DNA of 64,000 nt from G963663315 sp965204925 (GTDB taxonomy: Bacteria > Pseudomonadota > Gammaproteobacteria > Arenicellales > Poriferihabitantaceae), in the NCBI GenBank assembly GCA_965204925.1, contig OZ242021.1, positions 1,922,001 through 1,986,000 of the forward strand. The letters are read 5' to 3'. The notes beneath the pieces were generated by a model. That model ran no database searches, was not told the origin of the DNA, and saw only the letters and a list, made by a program, of their open reading frames with translations. A program made the position numbers and the translations under genes. Positions within the stretch are counted from its first letter, which is position 1. Every line of letters starts with the position of its first letter. Positions 47,664 to 57,215 of this stretch are shown here, in pieces.

Positions 47664-49592
47664 ATGTCAAAAATTATCGGTATCGACCTGGGAACGACCA
47701 ACTCCTGCGTAGCAGTCATGGAAGGTGGTACCCCGAAGGTCATTGAAAACAGCGAAGGAGATCGTACCACGCCTTCCATTATCGCTTTTACCAGGGACAA
47801 CGAAGCGCTGGTGGGGCAATCGGCCAAACGCCAGTCGGTCACCAATCCGGAAAATACCATTTTCGCGGTAAAGCGCCTGATCGGGCGCCGCTTCAGCGAG
47901 GATGTTGTGCAGCGTGATCTGGATCTGATGCCCTACAAGATTATCAAGGCGAAAAACGGAGATGCCTGGGTTGAAGCGGGCGGCAAGCAAATGGCGGCGC
48001 CGGAAATATCCGCGCGTATTTTGCAGAAAATGAAACAGACGGCGGAAGATTATCTGGGCGAGGAAGTACGTGAGGCTGTAATCACCGTTCCCGCCTACTT
48101 CAATGACTCGCAGAGGCAAGCGACCAAGGACGCGGGCAGAATAGCGGGCCTGGACGTGAAAAGAATCATCAATGAGCCGACTGCGGCAGCGCTGGCTTAC
48201 GGCATGGACAAGGCCAAGGGTGACCAGAAGATTGTCGTATACGATCTTGGCGGAGGAACGTTTGATGTTTCGGTCATCGAGATCGCGGAAGTGGACGGGG
48301 AGTACCAGTTTGAGGTGCTTTCAACGAATGGAGATACGTTCCTTGGCGGAGAGGACTTCGACCGTCGCCTGATTGATTATCTCGCGGATGAGTTCCAGAA
48401 GGACCAGGGCATGAACCTGCGCGGCGACCCGCTGGCCATGCAACGTCTCAAGGAAGGGGCGGAAAAAGCGAAAATCGAGCTATCCTCAAGTTCCCAGACC
48501 GAGGTCAATCTACCCTATATTACAGCCGATGCAAGTGGTCCCAAGCACTTGAACATCAAGCTGACGCGAGCCAAACTCGAATCTCTGATCGACGATCTGC
48601 TGAAGCGGACACTGGAGCCTTGCAGGACCGCCCTCAAGGATGCGGGCATCAAAATCTCCGGGATCAGTAACGTTATCCTCGTTGGCGGTCAGACCAGAAT
48701 GCCGAAGGTGCATGAGGTTGTGGAAAACTTTTTCGGACGGGAGGCGCGGCGTGATGTCAACCCGGATGAAGCGGTTGCCATGGGCGCTGCCATTCAGGGC
48801 GGCGTGCTCGGCGGAGATGTCAAGGATGTGTTGCTGCTTGATGTGACGCCTCTCTCTTTGGGTATTGAAACCCTGGGCGGAGTGATGACGAAACTGGTGG
48901 AAAAGAATACCACGATCCCGACCAATGCCAGCCAGGTATTTTCTACGGCAGAGGACAACCAGAATGCGGTCACCGTGCATGTGTTGCAAGGCGAACGGGA
49001 GATGGCAAGCGGAAACAAATCCCTGGGTCGTTTCGATTTGACCGAAATCCCCCCGGCGCGTCGCGGAGTGCCCCAGATTGAGGTTTCGTTCGATATCGAC
49101 TCCAACGGTATATTGCATGTTTCCGCCAGGGATAAGGCAACCGGGAAAGAGAACAAGATCGTGATCAAATCCTCCTCCGGCCTGTCGGATGACGAAATAG
49201 AAAAGATGGTGCGCGATGCCGAGGAGCACGCCGAAGAGGACAAGAAGGCCCGGGAGTTGGTGGATGCCCGCAACCAGGGTGAAGCGCTCGTTCACGGAGT
49301 CAGGAAATCACTGGAAGAGCTGGGCAACAAGGTCGATGACAATGAAAGGAAAGGTATTGAGTCTGCCATTGACGAGCTTGAAGAGGCGTTGAAGGGAAAT
49401 GATCTTGATGAGATCAAATCCGGATCCGAAGCCCTGTCCAGGGTCAGTTACAAGCTCGCAGAGCAAATGTATGCGCAGACCGACAGCGACGGGGATGGCA
49501 ATGCTGCGGACAGTTCGCAACAGGGCGCTGCCAAAGACGACATTGTCGATGCCGAATTTGAGGAAATTGATGACGACAAAAAGAAATCATGA
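47664..49592 (+). CDS. dnaK: Chaperone DnaK (Hsp70)
   Basis: The 642-residue Hsp70 has the nucleotide-binding domain signatures IGIDLGTTNSCVAVMEGG, VITVPAYFNDSQRQATKDAG, IVVYDLGGGTFDVSV and ILVGGQTRMPKV. The interdomain linker DVLLLDVTPLSLGIE and substrate-binding domain (PTNASQVFSTAEDNQ, QGERE) follow, with a helical lid and a tail ending in EEIDDDKKKS. AGGA lies 9 bp before the ATG at 47664. It folds and protects proteins with DnaJ and GrpE. Confidence 0.98.
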   Translation: MSKIIGIDLGTTNSCVAVMEGGTPKVIENSEGDRTTPSIIAFTRDNEALVGQSAKRQSVTNPENTIFAVKRLIGRRFSEDVVQRDLDLMPYKIIKAKNGDAWVEAGGKQMAAPEISARILQKMKQTAEDYLGEEVREAVITVPAYFNDSQRQATKDAGRIAGLDVKRIINEPTAAALAYGMDKAKGDQKIVVYDLGGGTFDVSVIEIAEVDGEYQFEVLSTNGDTFLGGEDFDRRLIDYLADEFQKDQGMNLRGDPLAMQRLKEGAEKAKIELSSSSQTEVNLPYITADASGPKHLNIKLTRAKLESLIDDLLKRTLEPCRTALKDAGIKISGISNVILVGGQTRMPKVHEVVENFFGREARRDVNPDEAVAMGAAIQGGVLGGDVKDVLLLDVTPLSLGIETLGGVMTKLVEKNTTIPTNASQVFSTAEDNQNAVTVHVLQGEREMASGNKSLGRFDLTEIPPARRGVPQIEVSFDIDSNGILHVSARDKATGKENKIVIKSSSGLSDDEIEKMVRDAEEHAEEDKKARELVDARNQGEALVHGVRKSLEELGNKVDDNERKGIESAIDELEEALKGNDLDEIKSGSEALSRVSYKLAEQMYAQTDSDGDGNAADSSQQGAAKDDIVDAEFEEIDDDKKKS

Positions 49593-49635
49593 GCAATTTC
49601 CCGATCTGTATATAATCTGTCGGCATGCAATCAGG

Positions 49636-49658
49636 GCGGGGTCGTAACCCCGCTTTTT
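49636..49658 (+). terminator. Intrinsic terminator between dnaK and dnaJ
   Basis: GCGGGGT (49636-49642), loop CGTA, ACCCCGC (49647-49653), then five T. The 7-bp GC-rich perfect stem with a T tract is a textbook rho-independent terminator; it sits 24 bp before dnaJ. Confidence 0.85.
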
Positions 49659-49682
49659 CCTGTCGACCGGACATAATGAACG

Positions 49683-50795
49683 ATGTCGAAAAGAGATTAT
49701 TACGAAGTTCTGGGAGTTGACCGCAGGGCCAGTGAGCCGGATCTGAAAAAGGCTTATCGTAAACTGGCCATGAAGTATCATCCGGACCGCAACCAGGACA
49801 ACGGGGAGTCGGAGGCCAGGTTCAAGGAGGTGCAGGAGGCCTGGAGTGTGCTTTCCGACTCTCGCAAACGGGCTGCCTATGATCAGTTCGGACATGCGGG
49901 CGTGGATTCTGCCGGCGGCGTGGGCGCTGGCGGAGTCGGTGATATTTTCGGTGATATTTTCGGTGATATTTTTGGCACGGGCGGCGGTGGACGGCGGCGC
50001 AGTCGCGGCTCGGATTTGCGATTTGGCCTGAGTCTCACCCTGGAGGAGGCGGTAAACGGGGTCGAGAAACAGATCCGTGTCCCCAGGATGTCGGAATGCG
50101 CAGCCTGCAAGGGGTCTGGTTCGCGCCCGGGTTCGCAAGCGCAGACATGCCGGACCTGTAACGGCCAAGGTCAGGTAAGGATGCAACAGGGCTTTTTCTC
50201 GGTCCAGCAAACCTGTTCGACCTGCAAGGGCCAGGGCCAGGTTATTACGGATCCCTGTTCATCCTGCTACGGCCAAGGTGTTGTCAAGGAAGAAAAGACA
50301 CTTTCTGTAAAGATTCCTGCCGGGGTGGACAACGACGACCAGATCCGGTTGTCGGGAGAAGGGGAAAGCGCCGGCCCCGGCACTTCCCCGGGCGATCTGT
50401 ATGTTCAGGTTCGACTGAAGAAACACGAAATATTCGAGCGAAAGGGTGACGATTTATACTGTGAAGTGCCCGCCAGCTTTTCCGCTATGGTGATCGGCGG
50501 AGAGTTGGAAATTCCCACTCTGTCCGGCAGGGGTAATTTGAGAATCCCGCCGGAAAGCCAGTCCGGCAGGGTATTCCGGTTAAAAGGCAAGGGAGTGCGC
50601 AATGTTCGAACCGGCAATCAGGGGGACCTGTATTGCAAGGTCGTTGTGGAAACCCCGGTCAAGCTGACCAAGAAACAAAAAAATTTGCTGAAGAACTTTG
50701 AGGACAGTCTTACGGAAAGCGGCAACCGGCACTCTCCGCGCAGTGAATCGTGGTCGGACAAGATTAAATCGTTCTTCGATGAACTGGTCCCCTGA
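49683..50795 (+). CDS. dnaJ: Chaperone DnaJ (Hsp40)
   Basis: The 370-residue co-chaperone has the J domain with HPD (about residues 34-36, KYHPDRNQ), a Gly/Phe-rich linker with a threefold IFGDIFGD run, and the zinc domain with four CxxCxGxG motifs (CAACKGSG, CRTCNGQG, CSTCKGQG, CSSCYGQG). The C-terminal substrate domains follow. It stimulates DnaK ATPase and hands over clients. A terminator in front of it predicts lower or separately controlled expression relative to dnaK. Confidence 0.97.
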   Translation: MSKRDYYEVLGVDRRASEPDLKKAYRKLAMKYHPDRNQDNGESEARFKEVQEAWSVLSDSRKRAAYDQFGHAGVDSAGGVGAGGVGDIFGDIFGDIFGTGGGGRRRSRGSDLRFGLSLTLEEAVNGVEKQIRVPRMSECAACKGSGSRPGSQAQTCRTCNGQGQVRMQQGFFSVQQTCSTCKGQGQVITDPCSSCYGQGVVKEEKTLSVKIPAGVDNDDQIRLSGEGESAGPGTSPGDLYVQVRLKKHEIFERKGDDLYCEVPASFSAMVIGGELEIPTLSGRGNLRIPPESQSGRVFRLKGKGVRNVRTGNQGDLYCKVVVETPVKLTKKQKNLLKNFEDSLTESGNRHSPRSESWSDKIKSFFDELVP

Positions 50796-50859
50796 GCATA
50801 TCCGGACAGTACCCGGATTGTCCGCCTGATACCGAGAGCGCCGCGGATTCGATTCATTG

Positions 50860-52761
50860 ATGGCAGGCGCACGCGAGACACTGGCAAGGGGCGGGGTATT
50901 CCACAAAAATCTTCCCGGATTCACGCCGCGAAAAGTCCAGCAGGAAATGGCGGCCGAGGTGGAATCGGCGTTGCGCTACGGCGCCAGTCTGGTCGTTGAA
51001 TCGGGAACCGGCACCGGCAAGACGTTCGCCTACCTCGTCCCTGTCATCGAGAGCGGGAAACGCACAATCCTGTCGACCGGGACAAAGCGCTTGCAGGAAC
51101 AGATTTTTTTCCGGGACCTTCCCGCCGTGCTTGGTGTGCTGGGCAAGCGGGTCAATGCCGTCCTCCTCAAGGGACGTTCCAACTATCTGTGCCGCTATCG
51201 GCTGAAACTGAACGGCCAGCAAGGTGAGTTGCACGGACGGAGCGGTCAGCTTGCCTTCGATATCCTGCATGAATGGTCGAACCGAACCACGACCGGAGAC
51301 ATTGCCGAGGTTGACGGGATTGATGAACGTTCCCGGGTCTGGTCGAAAGTGACGTCGACGGCCGACAACTGCCTCGGCGGAAAGTGTCCCGATTTCAGCC
51401 GATGTTTTGTCCACAAGGCAAGACAACAAGCGCTCAGGGCGGATATCGTGGTCGTTAATCACCACTTGTTTTTCTCGGATATTACATTGAGGACCGAGGG
51501 CTTTGGCGAGCTTTTGCCCGACCATGAAGCGGTCATATTCGATGAGGCGCATACGGTTGCCGATACGGCCACGCGCTTTTTCGGACACTCTGTCTCCAGC
51601 TTTCAGCTGGAAGAGTGGATCGAGGACATACTGGCAGCGGAACGGAACGAAAAAAGCGGGGTCAACCTCGAAGATTATACGGATTCGGTCAAGACCCGCA
51701 TCGAACGGTTCAAGGCTTACTGTAAAACGCTTGCCGGCGAAGCCGAACTCCTTGCCGATTTGGTCGGCGCCCGCTTCGACCGGGTTTGGGCGCCATTGTA
51801 CTGCGAACTGGTGGAGCTTGCTGATGCGCTCGAAAGCGCGGCGCCGGCAGGGGAATACCTGGGCAAATGCCACAGTCGGGGCATGCGCATGATCGGGCAA
51901 CTGGAAGTCTGGCGGGAGGACCACGAGAGGGACAGTGTCTGCTGGCTGGAAACGGGCAAGCGCTTTTTCCGGCTCAACATCTCCCCGCTGCATATCGCAG
52001 GGCAGTTCGCCCCGTTTTTATCGAACCCGGAAGTTTCCTGGATATTTACCTCTGCCACGCTCGCCGCGGGCGACAACTTTTCTTCGTTTTGCAACGGGAT
52101 CGGACTGCACGAGGCGGAGACTCGTTGCTGGGAAAGTCCTTATAATTTTCAGACCAATGCCTTGCTGTATTTGCCGGAAAATCTGCCTGATCCCCGCCAT
52201 GTGGATTTTTGTCATGCGCTTGTCGATGTCATTATGGATGTGACCAACGCCAGTTCCGGTAAAGCCTTTTGCCTCTTTACCAGTCATGCAATGATGCAAC
52301 GGGTTTATGAAGAGTTATCCGAAAAATGCTGGTGGCCCCTGTTTTTACAGGGACGGGCAGCAAAACAGCATTTGCTGAAACAGTTTCTGGAAACGGAAAA
52401 CTCAATCCTGTTCGGTACCGCGAGTTTTTGGGAGGGTGTTGATGTCAAGGGGCGGGCATTGAGTTGCGTGATCATAGACAAACTGCCGTTTGAGCCGCCG
52501 TCGAACCCGTTACTGAAAAGAAGATTGCAGGTTTGTGAAGAGAATAATGGCGTCCCGTTTATCGATATCCAGGTGCCCAACGCGGTGATCTCCCTGAAAC
52601 AGGGAGCGGGGCGCCTGATTCGCTCTGAAACGGATAGAGGCGTGCTCGTTATCTGTGATTCCAGAATTTCCGGCAAATCATACGGTAAACTGTTTCTGGA
52701 CAGTTTGCCGCTCATGCCTGTGACACGCGATATCAATGAGGTATACCGGTTTTTCGGATAA
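50860..52761 (+). CDS. YoaA/DinG family Fe-S superfamily 2 DNA helicase
   Basis: The protein of about 633 residues has Walker A SGTGTGKT (residues 48-55), DEAH (228-231), and a C-terminal helicase motif set with FGTASFWEGVDVKG and QGAGRLIRSETDRG. Four Cys (111, 171, 176, 182) lie between motifs I and II where XPD/YoaA/DinG enzymes bind a 4Fe-4S cluster. I started at ATG 50860, one codon after a TTG. The protein is closest in layout to YoaA, and the yoaA-tsaB neighbourhood is typical of gammaproteobacteria. It probably repairs damaged forks or R-loops. Confidence 0.9.
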   Translation: MAGARETLARGGVFHKNLPGFTPRKVQQEMAAEVESALRYGASLVVESGTGTGKTFAYLVPVIESGKRTILSTGTKRLQEQIFFRDLPAVLGVLGKRVNAVLLKGRSNYLCRYRLKLNGQQGELHGRSGQLAFDILHEWSNRTTTGDIAEVDGIDERSRVWSKVTSTADNCLGGKCPDFSRCFVHKARQQALRADIVVVNHHLFFSDITLRTEGFGELLPDHEAVIFDEAHTVADTATRFFGHSVSSFQLEEWIEDILAAERNEKSGVNLEDYTDSVKTRIERFKAYCKTLAGEAELLADLVGARFDRVWAPLYCELVELADALESAAPAGEYLGKCHSRGMRMIGQLEVWREDHERDSVCWLETGKRFFRLNISPLHIAGQFAPFLSNPEVSWIFTSATLAAGDNFSSFCNGIGLHEAETRCWESPYNFQTNALLYLPENLPDPRHVDFCHALVDVIMDVTNASSGKAFCLFTSHAMMQRVYEELSEKCWWPLFLQGRAAKQHLLKQFLETENSILFGTASFWEGVDVKGRALSCVIIDKLPFEPPSNPLLKRRLQVCEENNGVPFIDIQVPNAVISLKQGAGRLIRSETDRGVLVICDSRISGKSYGKLFLDSLPLMPVTRDINEVYRFFG

Positions 52762-52771
52762 CGTACGGGCT

Positions 52772-53431
52772 ATGATGAAGTGTCTCTCGATTGATACCGT
52801 TACCGAATCGTGTTCCGTTGCGTTGTTTGACGGCTCCGAAACGGTGCAGCGCAAGAAGATACAGCCGGGTGGTCATTCGCGGCTTGTGCTGGATATGGTG
52901 AACCGGGTAATGACCGATCAGGGGCTGTGTCTGAGCCAGCTTGACGCTATCGTCGTGGATACCGGACCGGGATCGTTTACTGGCGTGCGCCTGGGGCTGG
53001 GCGTTGCGCAGGGGCTGGCTTATGGCGCGGACTTGCCGGTGATCGGAGTGTCTTCACTGGAAGTCATGGCAATATCGGTGGATAGCGGCATCGTTGCGTC
53101 GGCTATGGACGCACGCATGAGGCAGGTTTATTGTGCTGTCTATAATGTTCGGGCAAGCGGCAGACCCGCGCCGCTACTGGCTCCCTGTGTGTGTTTCCCC
53201 GACCAGTCCGGCGCGCAGCTCGGGAGGGCGGAATATGCGGTAGGGAGTGGTTGGGATGTTTATGCGGATATCCTTGCCGGCGGGCCGGGAAATCGGCCGC
53301 TGCGCGTTGCGCAGGTACTCTTTCCGGAAGCGGCCCAAGGGATCAGGATGGCGCAAAGAATCGGTATCGGGGAAGCGATGCCTCCCGGACAACTTGCGGC
53401 AACCTATATCCGCAACAAGGTTACCGACTGA
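52772..53431 (+). CDS. tsaB: tRNA threonylcarbamoyladenosine biosynthesis protein TsaB
   Basis: The 219-residue product is an ASKHA-fold protein: CLSIDTVTESCSVAL at the N-terminus, GGHSRLV, VDTGPGSFTGVRLGLGVAQGLA, and IGVSSLEVMA. TsaB scaffolds TsaD and TsaE in making t6A37 of ANN-decoding tRNAs in the cytosol. A start at 52775 (the second ATG) is equally possible. It follows the helicase gene by 10 bp, so the two are likely co-transcribed. Confidence 0.92.
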   Translation: MMKCLSIDTVTESCSVALFDGSETVQRKKIQPGGHSRLVLDMVNRVMTDQGLCLSQLDAIVVDTGPGSFTGVRLGLGVAQGLAYGADLPVIGVSSLEVMAISVDSGIVASAMDARMRQVYCAVYNVRASGRPAPLLAPCVCFPDQSGAQLGRAEYAVGSGWDVYADILAGGPGNRPLRVAQVLFPEAAQGIRMAQRIGIGEAMPPGQLAATYIRNKVTD

Positions 53432-53493
53432 AATGCGTTTCAATCCGCATATTACGATCGAAAAAGAGCGAAACGCAAACGGGTAACAAGGCG

Positions 53494-56400
53494 ATGGCCC
53501 GAAAACAGAAAACAATGGGGGTGATTATCGCGCTGGTTGGTCTGGCAGCGCTGATACCACTCGTTGCGGCGCTGTTTCTCAATTCCGGACAGGCAAGGTC
53601 GGTGATCACTGCCTGGGTCGAAAGCCGCACCGGCAGGGAGTTTTCAATAGATGGCAGGCTGGGTGTGGCCATGGGCCTGTCCGCTACAATCGTGGCCCAC
53701 GATGTGCGCTTGTCCAATAGCGGTTGGGCGCTTGTTCCCGATATGCTTTCGATCGACAAATTATCAATAACACTTTCTGTGCCCGGATTATTGAAAGGTG
53801 AGGGACTGATCCGGGAAATTCATGTCCTCAATCCGGTATTAAGGGTGGAACGTCATCCCGAAACGGGAAAATTCAATACCGTTCTCGGGAAAAATACAAG
53901 ATCCGGCCCCGGCTTCCTGGCAAGCCAACTGTCGGGTATCAGGCAGCTATCGGTCCGCGGCGGGCGGATTGTCTACTATCATCCCCGACGCAGATGGGAA
54001 TTCGACGTTACCGATGCCGTCGCCCGTTCACCGGCAATCGATCAACCGGTCGAACTTGATATATCCGGAGCTATCGGGAAGACTGCGATCGCGCTGGGCG
54101 GACAAACGGGCAGCTTCCGTTCCCTGATTGGGAACACCGAGACCCGGGTCAGTTTGCAAGGGCACATCGCCAAACCGGAAAACACCCTGCTTGTTTCCGG
54201 AGCCATCGACCAGTTTCGACGGTGGCGAGGTTTGAACCTGTCGTTTGAGGCCTTTATCACGGACCTCTCCGATTTGTCCGGACTGATCGGGATACCGTTG
54301 CATCCCTGGCGCAGCATCAGCGCTTCCTGGAAACTCGTGCAGCCTGATTCTCCGCGGACGCTGCGTATGGACTCGATAGAGATATTCTCCCCGGACTACG
54401 GCCTGGAATCCGTGATCAGGGGGCGAATCGGGTATCTTCCCCGGTTCAGGCAGCTGGCCCTTACGTTTTCCGCGAAGGGCAACCTCGACCACGGGGCGCT
54501 TTCGGACAAATGGAATCGGGACATCGTACTGGCGGCCGCTATGGAAGGAACCCTTGCCCGTGATCAGGGAGATTTACGCCTGACCCTGAATCATGGCTCC
54601 ATTCGTTCGACGGGCATGACGCTGGACCTGAGCGGTACGATAGAGAAAGTGACCGGCGACTGGAGCAACCCACTGCAAGTCAGCCTCAAACTGGATGACC
54701 TGACTCGCCTCGGTGATCTGACAAACCGGCAGTTGCCCAGTGTTCCGAATATCTCGGCATCGGGAAACCTCTTTCGCCTCGGCGACGGGTTCAGACTGCT
54801 TGACATTCTGCTTGAAAACGATTCTCCCGGGGTCAAGGCGCTGGCTGTCGGCAGTCTCGAAAATCCGGGCGCACAGCAACGGGGGGTGATTGACTTCTCT
54901 GTACGAGCGGAGTCGGATATTATCAAGCAGTGGTCCGGTTCCGACCTGTCCGGATTTCTGCAATACCTGACCGTTGCCGGGACCGCTTATGTGGACGCGA
55001 ATAACGTTTCGGTTCCACAGGTCAGCATTGATGCGCAGGGACCGGGTGTCCATATCGAGGGCAACGGTGAGCTCGGTTCTGTCGGCAATACCGCGACTTT
55101 GCGGGTCGAGTTGAAGGGGAGTGTACAGGGGCTGGATAAACTGCGTGATTGGGCCGGTCAGCCGCTGCCGCCGACTGAAGCGATTACGTTCAGCGCCGAG
55201 CTGCGCGGGGATGAACGACGGAAATTGAATCTTGGCAACATTCAGGTGAACATGGTTGACCCCGCTATCAGCGCCGAGTTGTCGGGCGAAATACGCAACC
55301 TGGGAAAATCTCCGAAACTGATCCTGAATTTTAGCGCTGAGATCAGGGAGGCGCAGCCGTTTCTCAAGCGCTATCCCGGCCTGTCAACGGAGCGGTTTGG
55401 AGCGCTTGCGGCAGAACTGTTGCCGGCCAGGGTTCTCGGCAAGCTGCGCAGTACGGAAATACAGGACGGCGGCGTCGTTCACCGTATCGAGAAACTCGAA
55501 ATTCTTTCCGATTCAGGTTTGAAAGGCAGGGCCACCGGACGCATTGACCACCTGTTTACCGGCCAGTGGGGCGGGCCTGTCTCGTTCAGGGTTTACGGGG
55601 AACTTGACGAAGGAGTACTCCCCCCGATTGATGCCGATCTTGTGGATTTGCGGGGGTATCTGGACAGCGTCGCCGAAATTTCGGTTTCCGGGCAGGGGAT
55701 TGCAGTGGAGCGAGTGCAGGCGAGGCTCATATCCGGTTATAGCGAAACCCGTCTTGCCGGAAAAATCGAAAGTCTGTCACCATTTGCAACGAGCGGGCTG
55801 GAACTGACGGCCTACAGGCCGAGCCTCGACGATTTGTTCGTGGAAGGAGCCTGGTCCGCTCTGGCCAGGGACATTCCGGTGCATGGCAAGCTGGTTTTCA
55901 GTAATGTTGAGCGCTCTCCACGGGTATCGCTTGACCTCAAAATGGCTGACAGTGATCTGAGCGGCGACATTTACTGGTCTGTCCCCAGTGACGCAAAATC
56001 AGGATCGGGAAACGGAGAACCGTTGATCTCCGGCGACTTCGTCTCACAGAACATGGACCTTGTGCAATTGCTGCCTGCGCGGCAGGACTCTCCCGGATTC
56101 TTTTCCCGCAACCATATTCGGATGCCCTGGCTCGATCATGCAAACGCAAGCATAAAGGCGGACTTCAGACGCCTGGAGAGCAGGGTATTGCGGCTTGACG
56201 ATGTCGTCCTGGACACGCAGATACGCGGCGGCAGGATGTTCTCGAGGGTGACAGGTGAAAGCGGAAGCAGCGGTTCGATGGATATCATATTGTCATTGTC
56301 CAACCGGGCTCAGGGAGGGTTGCAATCGCGGGTTCGGATCAAGGGCAGTGACGTAGCGCTTGCGGCGCTGGCCGCAACGGAAGAACTCGATTATGAGCAA

Positions 56401-56973
56401 GAGGGCGTTTTTTCAGTTCAGGCAGAGATTGATGGTCACGGCCGTTCTGTTGCCGAGATCATGGGCAGCGCCAACGGCTTGATACGGGTCAGACTGAATC
56501 GTGCGATACTGAAAAACCGGAACCTTGGACTATTTGGCGGAGACCTGTTTCTGGGGTTGCTGACCGCGCTGAATCCGTTCACGACCCGGGACGAGGTCGT
56601 TCGTATGGACTGTGGCGTACTGAATTTCGATTTGCAAAACGGCGTGGCTTCGAACAGTCGGGGCATTGCGCTGAAAACAGCGGATTTCGCCTTGCTCGGT
56701 GGCGGAGAAGTGGATTTTTCCCGAGAGAACCTGGATCTGAAGGTTTCGACCAGGGCCAGAAAGGGGTTGGGAATCAGCGCAGGCAGTTTTTTCAGGCTGC
56801 TCCTTGTCAAGGGCAAGATCAGTGACCCCGAGTTTCAGGTTGGCGGGCCGTTGGAGATCGGGGCTTCACTGGGGGTAGGCTATCTGACTGGCGGATTGAG
56901 TCTGTTTGTCAGAGGGCTGTTCGACCGGACCGAAGTGAACTCCGATGTTTGCGCTATGGCGATGGAAGGATGA
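53494..56973 (+). CDS. AsmA-family envelope protein
   Basis: The protein of about 1159 residues has one N-terminal membrane anchor (TMGVIIALVGLAALIPLVAALFL) followed by a very long beta-rich periplasmic part. Its N-terminal region reads as an AsmA domain (SGRTGREFSIDGRLGV-type: ESRTGREFSIDG, then SNSGW, then EIHVLNPVLRVERH). The C-terminal region has AsmA-2-like text (VGNGLIRVRLNRAILKN-type: SANGLIRVRLN, KTADFALLGGGEVDFSRENLDL). Relatives (AsmA, YhdP, TamB) bridge inner and outer membranes and are proposed phospholipid transporters. The ATG at 53494 was chosen because it precedes the anchor. It lies 62 bp after tsaB. Confidence 0.83.
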   Translation: MARKQKTMGVIIALVGLAALIPLVAALFLNSGQARSVITAWVESRTGREFSIDGRLGVAMGLSATIVAHDVRLSNSGWALVPDMLSIDKLSITLSVPGLLKGEGLIREIHVLNPVLRVERHPETGKFNTVLGKNTRSGPGFLASQLSGIRQLSVRGGRIVYYHPRRRWEFDVTDAVARSPAIDQPVELDISGAIGKTAIALGGQTGSFRSLIGNTETRVSLQGHIAKPENTLLVSGAIDQFRRWRGLNLSFEAFITDLSDLSGLIGIPLHPWRSISASWKLVQPDSPRTLRMDSIEIFSPDYGLESVIRGRIGYLPRFRQLALTFSAKGNLDHGALSDKWNRDIVLAAAMEGTLARDQGDLRLTLNHGSIRSTGMTLDLSGTIEKVTGDWSNPLQVSLKLDDLTRLGDLTNRQLPSVPNISASGNLFRLGDGFRLLDILLENDSPGVKALAVGSLENPGAQQRGVIDFSVRAESDIIKQWSGSDLSGFLQYLTVAGTAYVDANNVSVPQVSIDAQGPGVHIEGNGELGSVGNTATLRVELKGSVQGLDKLRDWAGQPLPPTEAITFSAELRGDERRKLNLGNIQVNMVDPAISAELSGEIRNLGKSPKLILNFSAEIREAQPFLKRYPGLSTERFGALAAELLPARVLGKLRSTEIQDGGVVHRIEKLEILSDSGLKGRATGRIDHLFTGQWGGPVSFRVYGELDEGVLPPIDADLVDLRGYLDSVAEISVSGQGIAVERVQARLISGYSETRLAGKIESLSPFATSGLELTAYRPSLDDLFVEGAWSALARDIPVHGKLVFSNVERSPRVSLDLKMADSDLSGDIYWSVPSDAKSGSGNGEPLISGDFVSQNMDLVQLLPARQDSPGFFSRNHIRMPWLDHANASIKADFRRLESRVLRLDDVVLDTQIRGGRMFSRVTGESGSSGSMDIILSLSNRAQGGLQSRVRIKGSDVALAALAATEELDYEQEGVFSVQAEIDGHGRSVAEIMGSANGLIRVRLNRAILKNRNLGLFGGDLFLGLLTALNPFTTRDEVVRMDCGVLNFDLQNGVASNSRGIALKTADFALLGGGEVDFSRENLDLKVSTRARKGLGISAGSFFRLLLVKGKISDPEFQVGGPLEIGASLGVGYLTGGLSLFVRGLFDRTEVNSDVCAMAMEG

Positions 56974-57041
56974 ATGTATCGACAGTCTCCCCATTTCGCG
57001 CAAGAGCACAAAAGCAGTTACGCAAAAATTTTATTACGATA

Positions 57042-57047
57042 TATAAT
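57042..57047 (+). promoter_or_regulatory. Candidate -10 element in the glnA upstream region
   Basis: A perfect TATAAT lies in a 242-bp, AT-rich gap before glnA. No convincing -35 or sigma-54 (GG-N10-GC) element was found; identification is tentative. Confidence 0.3.
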
Positions 57048-57134
57048 ACTGTGTATATTCCGCGAGTGAGCAGGCGCGCACGGATGTTTCCCCGGACTTT
57101 GTCGAAAAGACGGACAGGAAAATATCGAAGTTGG

Positions 57135-57154
57135 CATGGCAAGGCCATGTTTTT
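57135..57154 (+). terminator. Hairpin with T run between the AsmA gene and glnA
   Basis: CATGGC (57135-57140), loop AAG, GCCATG (57144-57149), then TTTTT. A 6-bp stem with a T tract could end asmA transcription or attenuate glnA. Confidence 0.5.
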
Positions 57155-57215
57155 GGTTGGCGGGTATTGACTCGCATATGAAAAATGGCCGGCACGGCCT
57201 TATCTGGAGTTTATT

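Noticed and set aside
53191..53493. Longer start of the AsmA-family gene (101 extra codons)
   Set aside because: The extension overlaps tsaB in another frame and would bury the membrane anchor; ATG 53494 fits the family.
57100..57215. Sigma-54 promoter for glnA
   Set aside because: GGCATGG- and GGCCGGC-like stretches occur, but no TGGCAC-N5-TTGC spacing was found.
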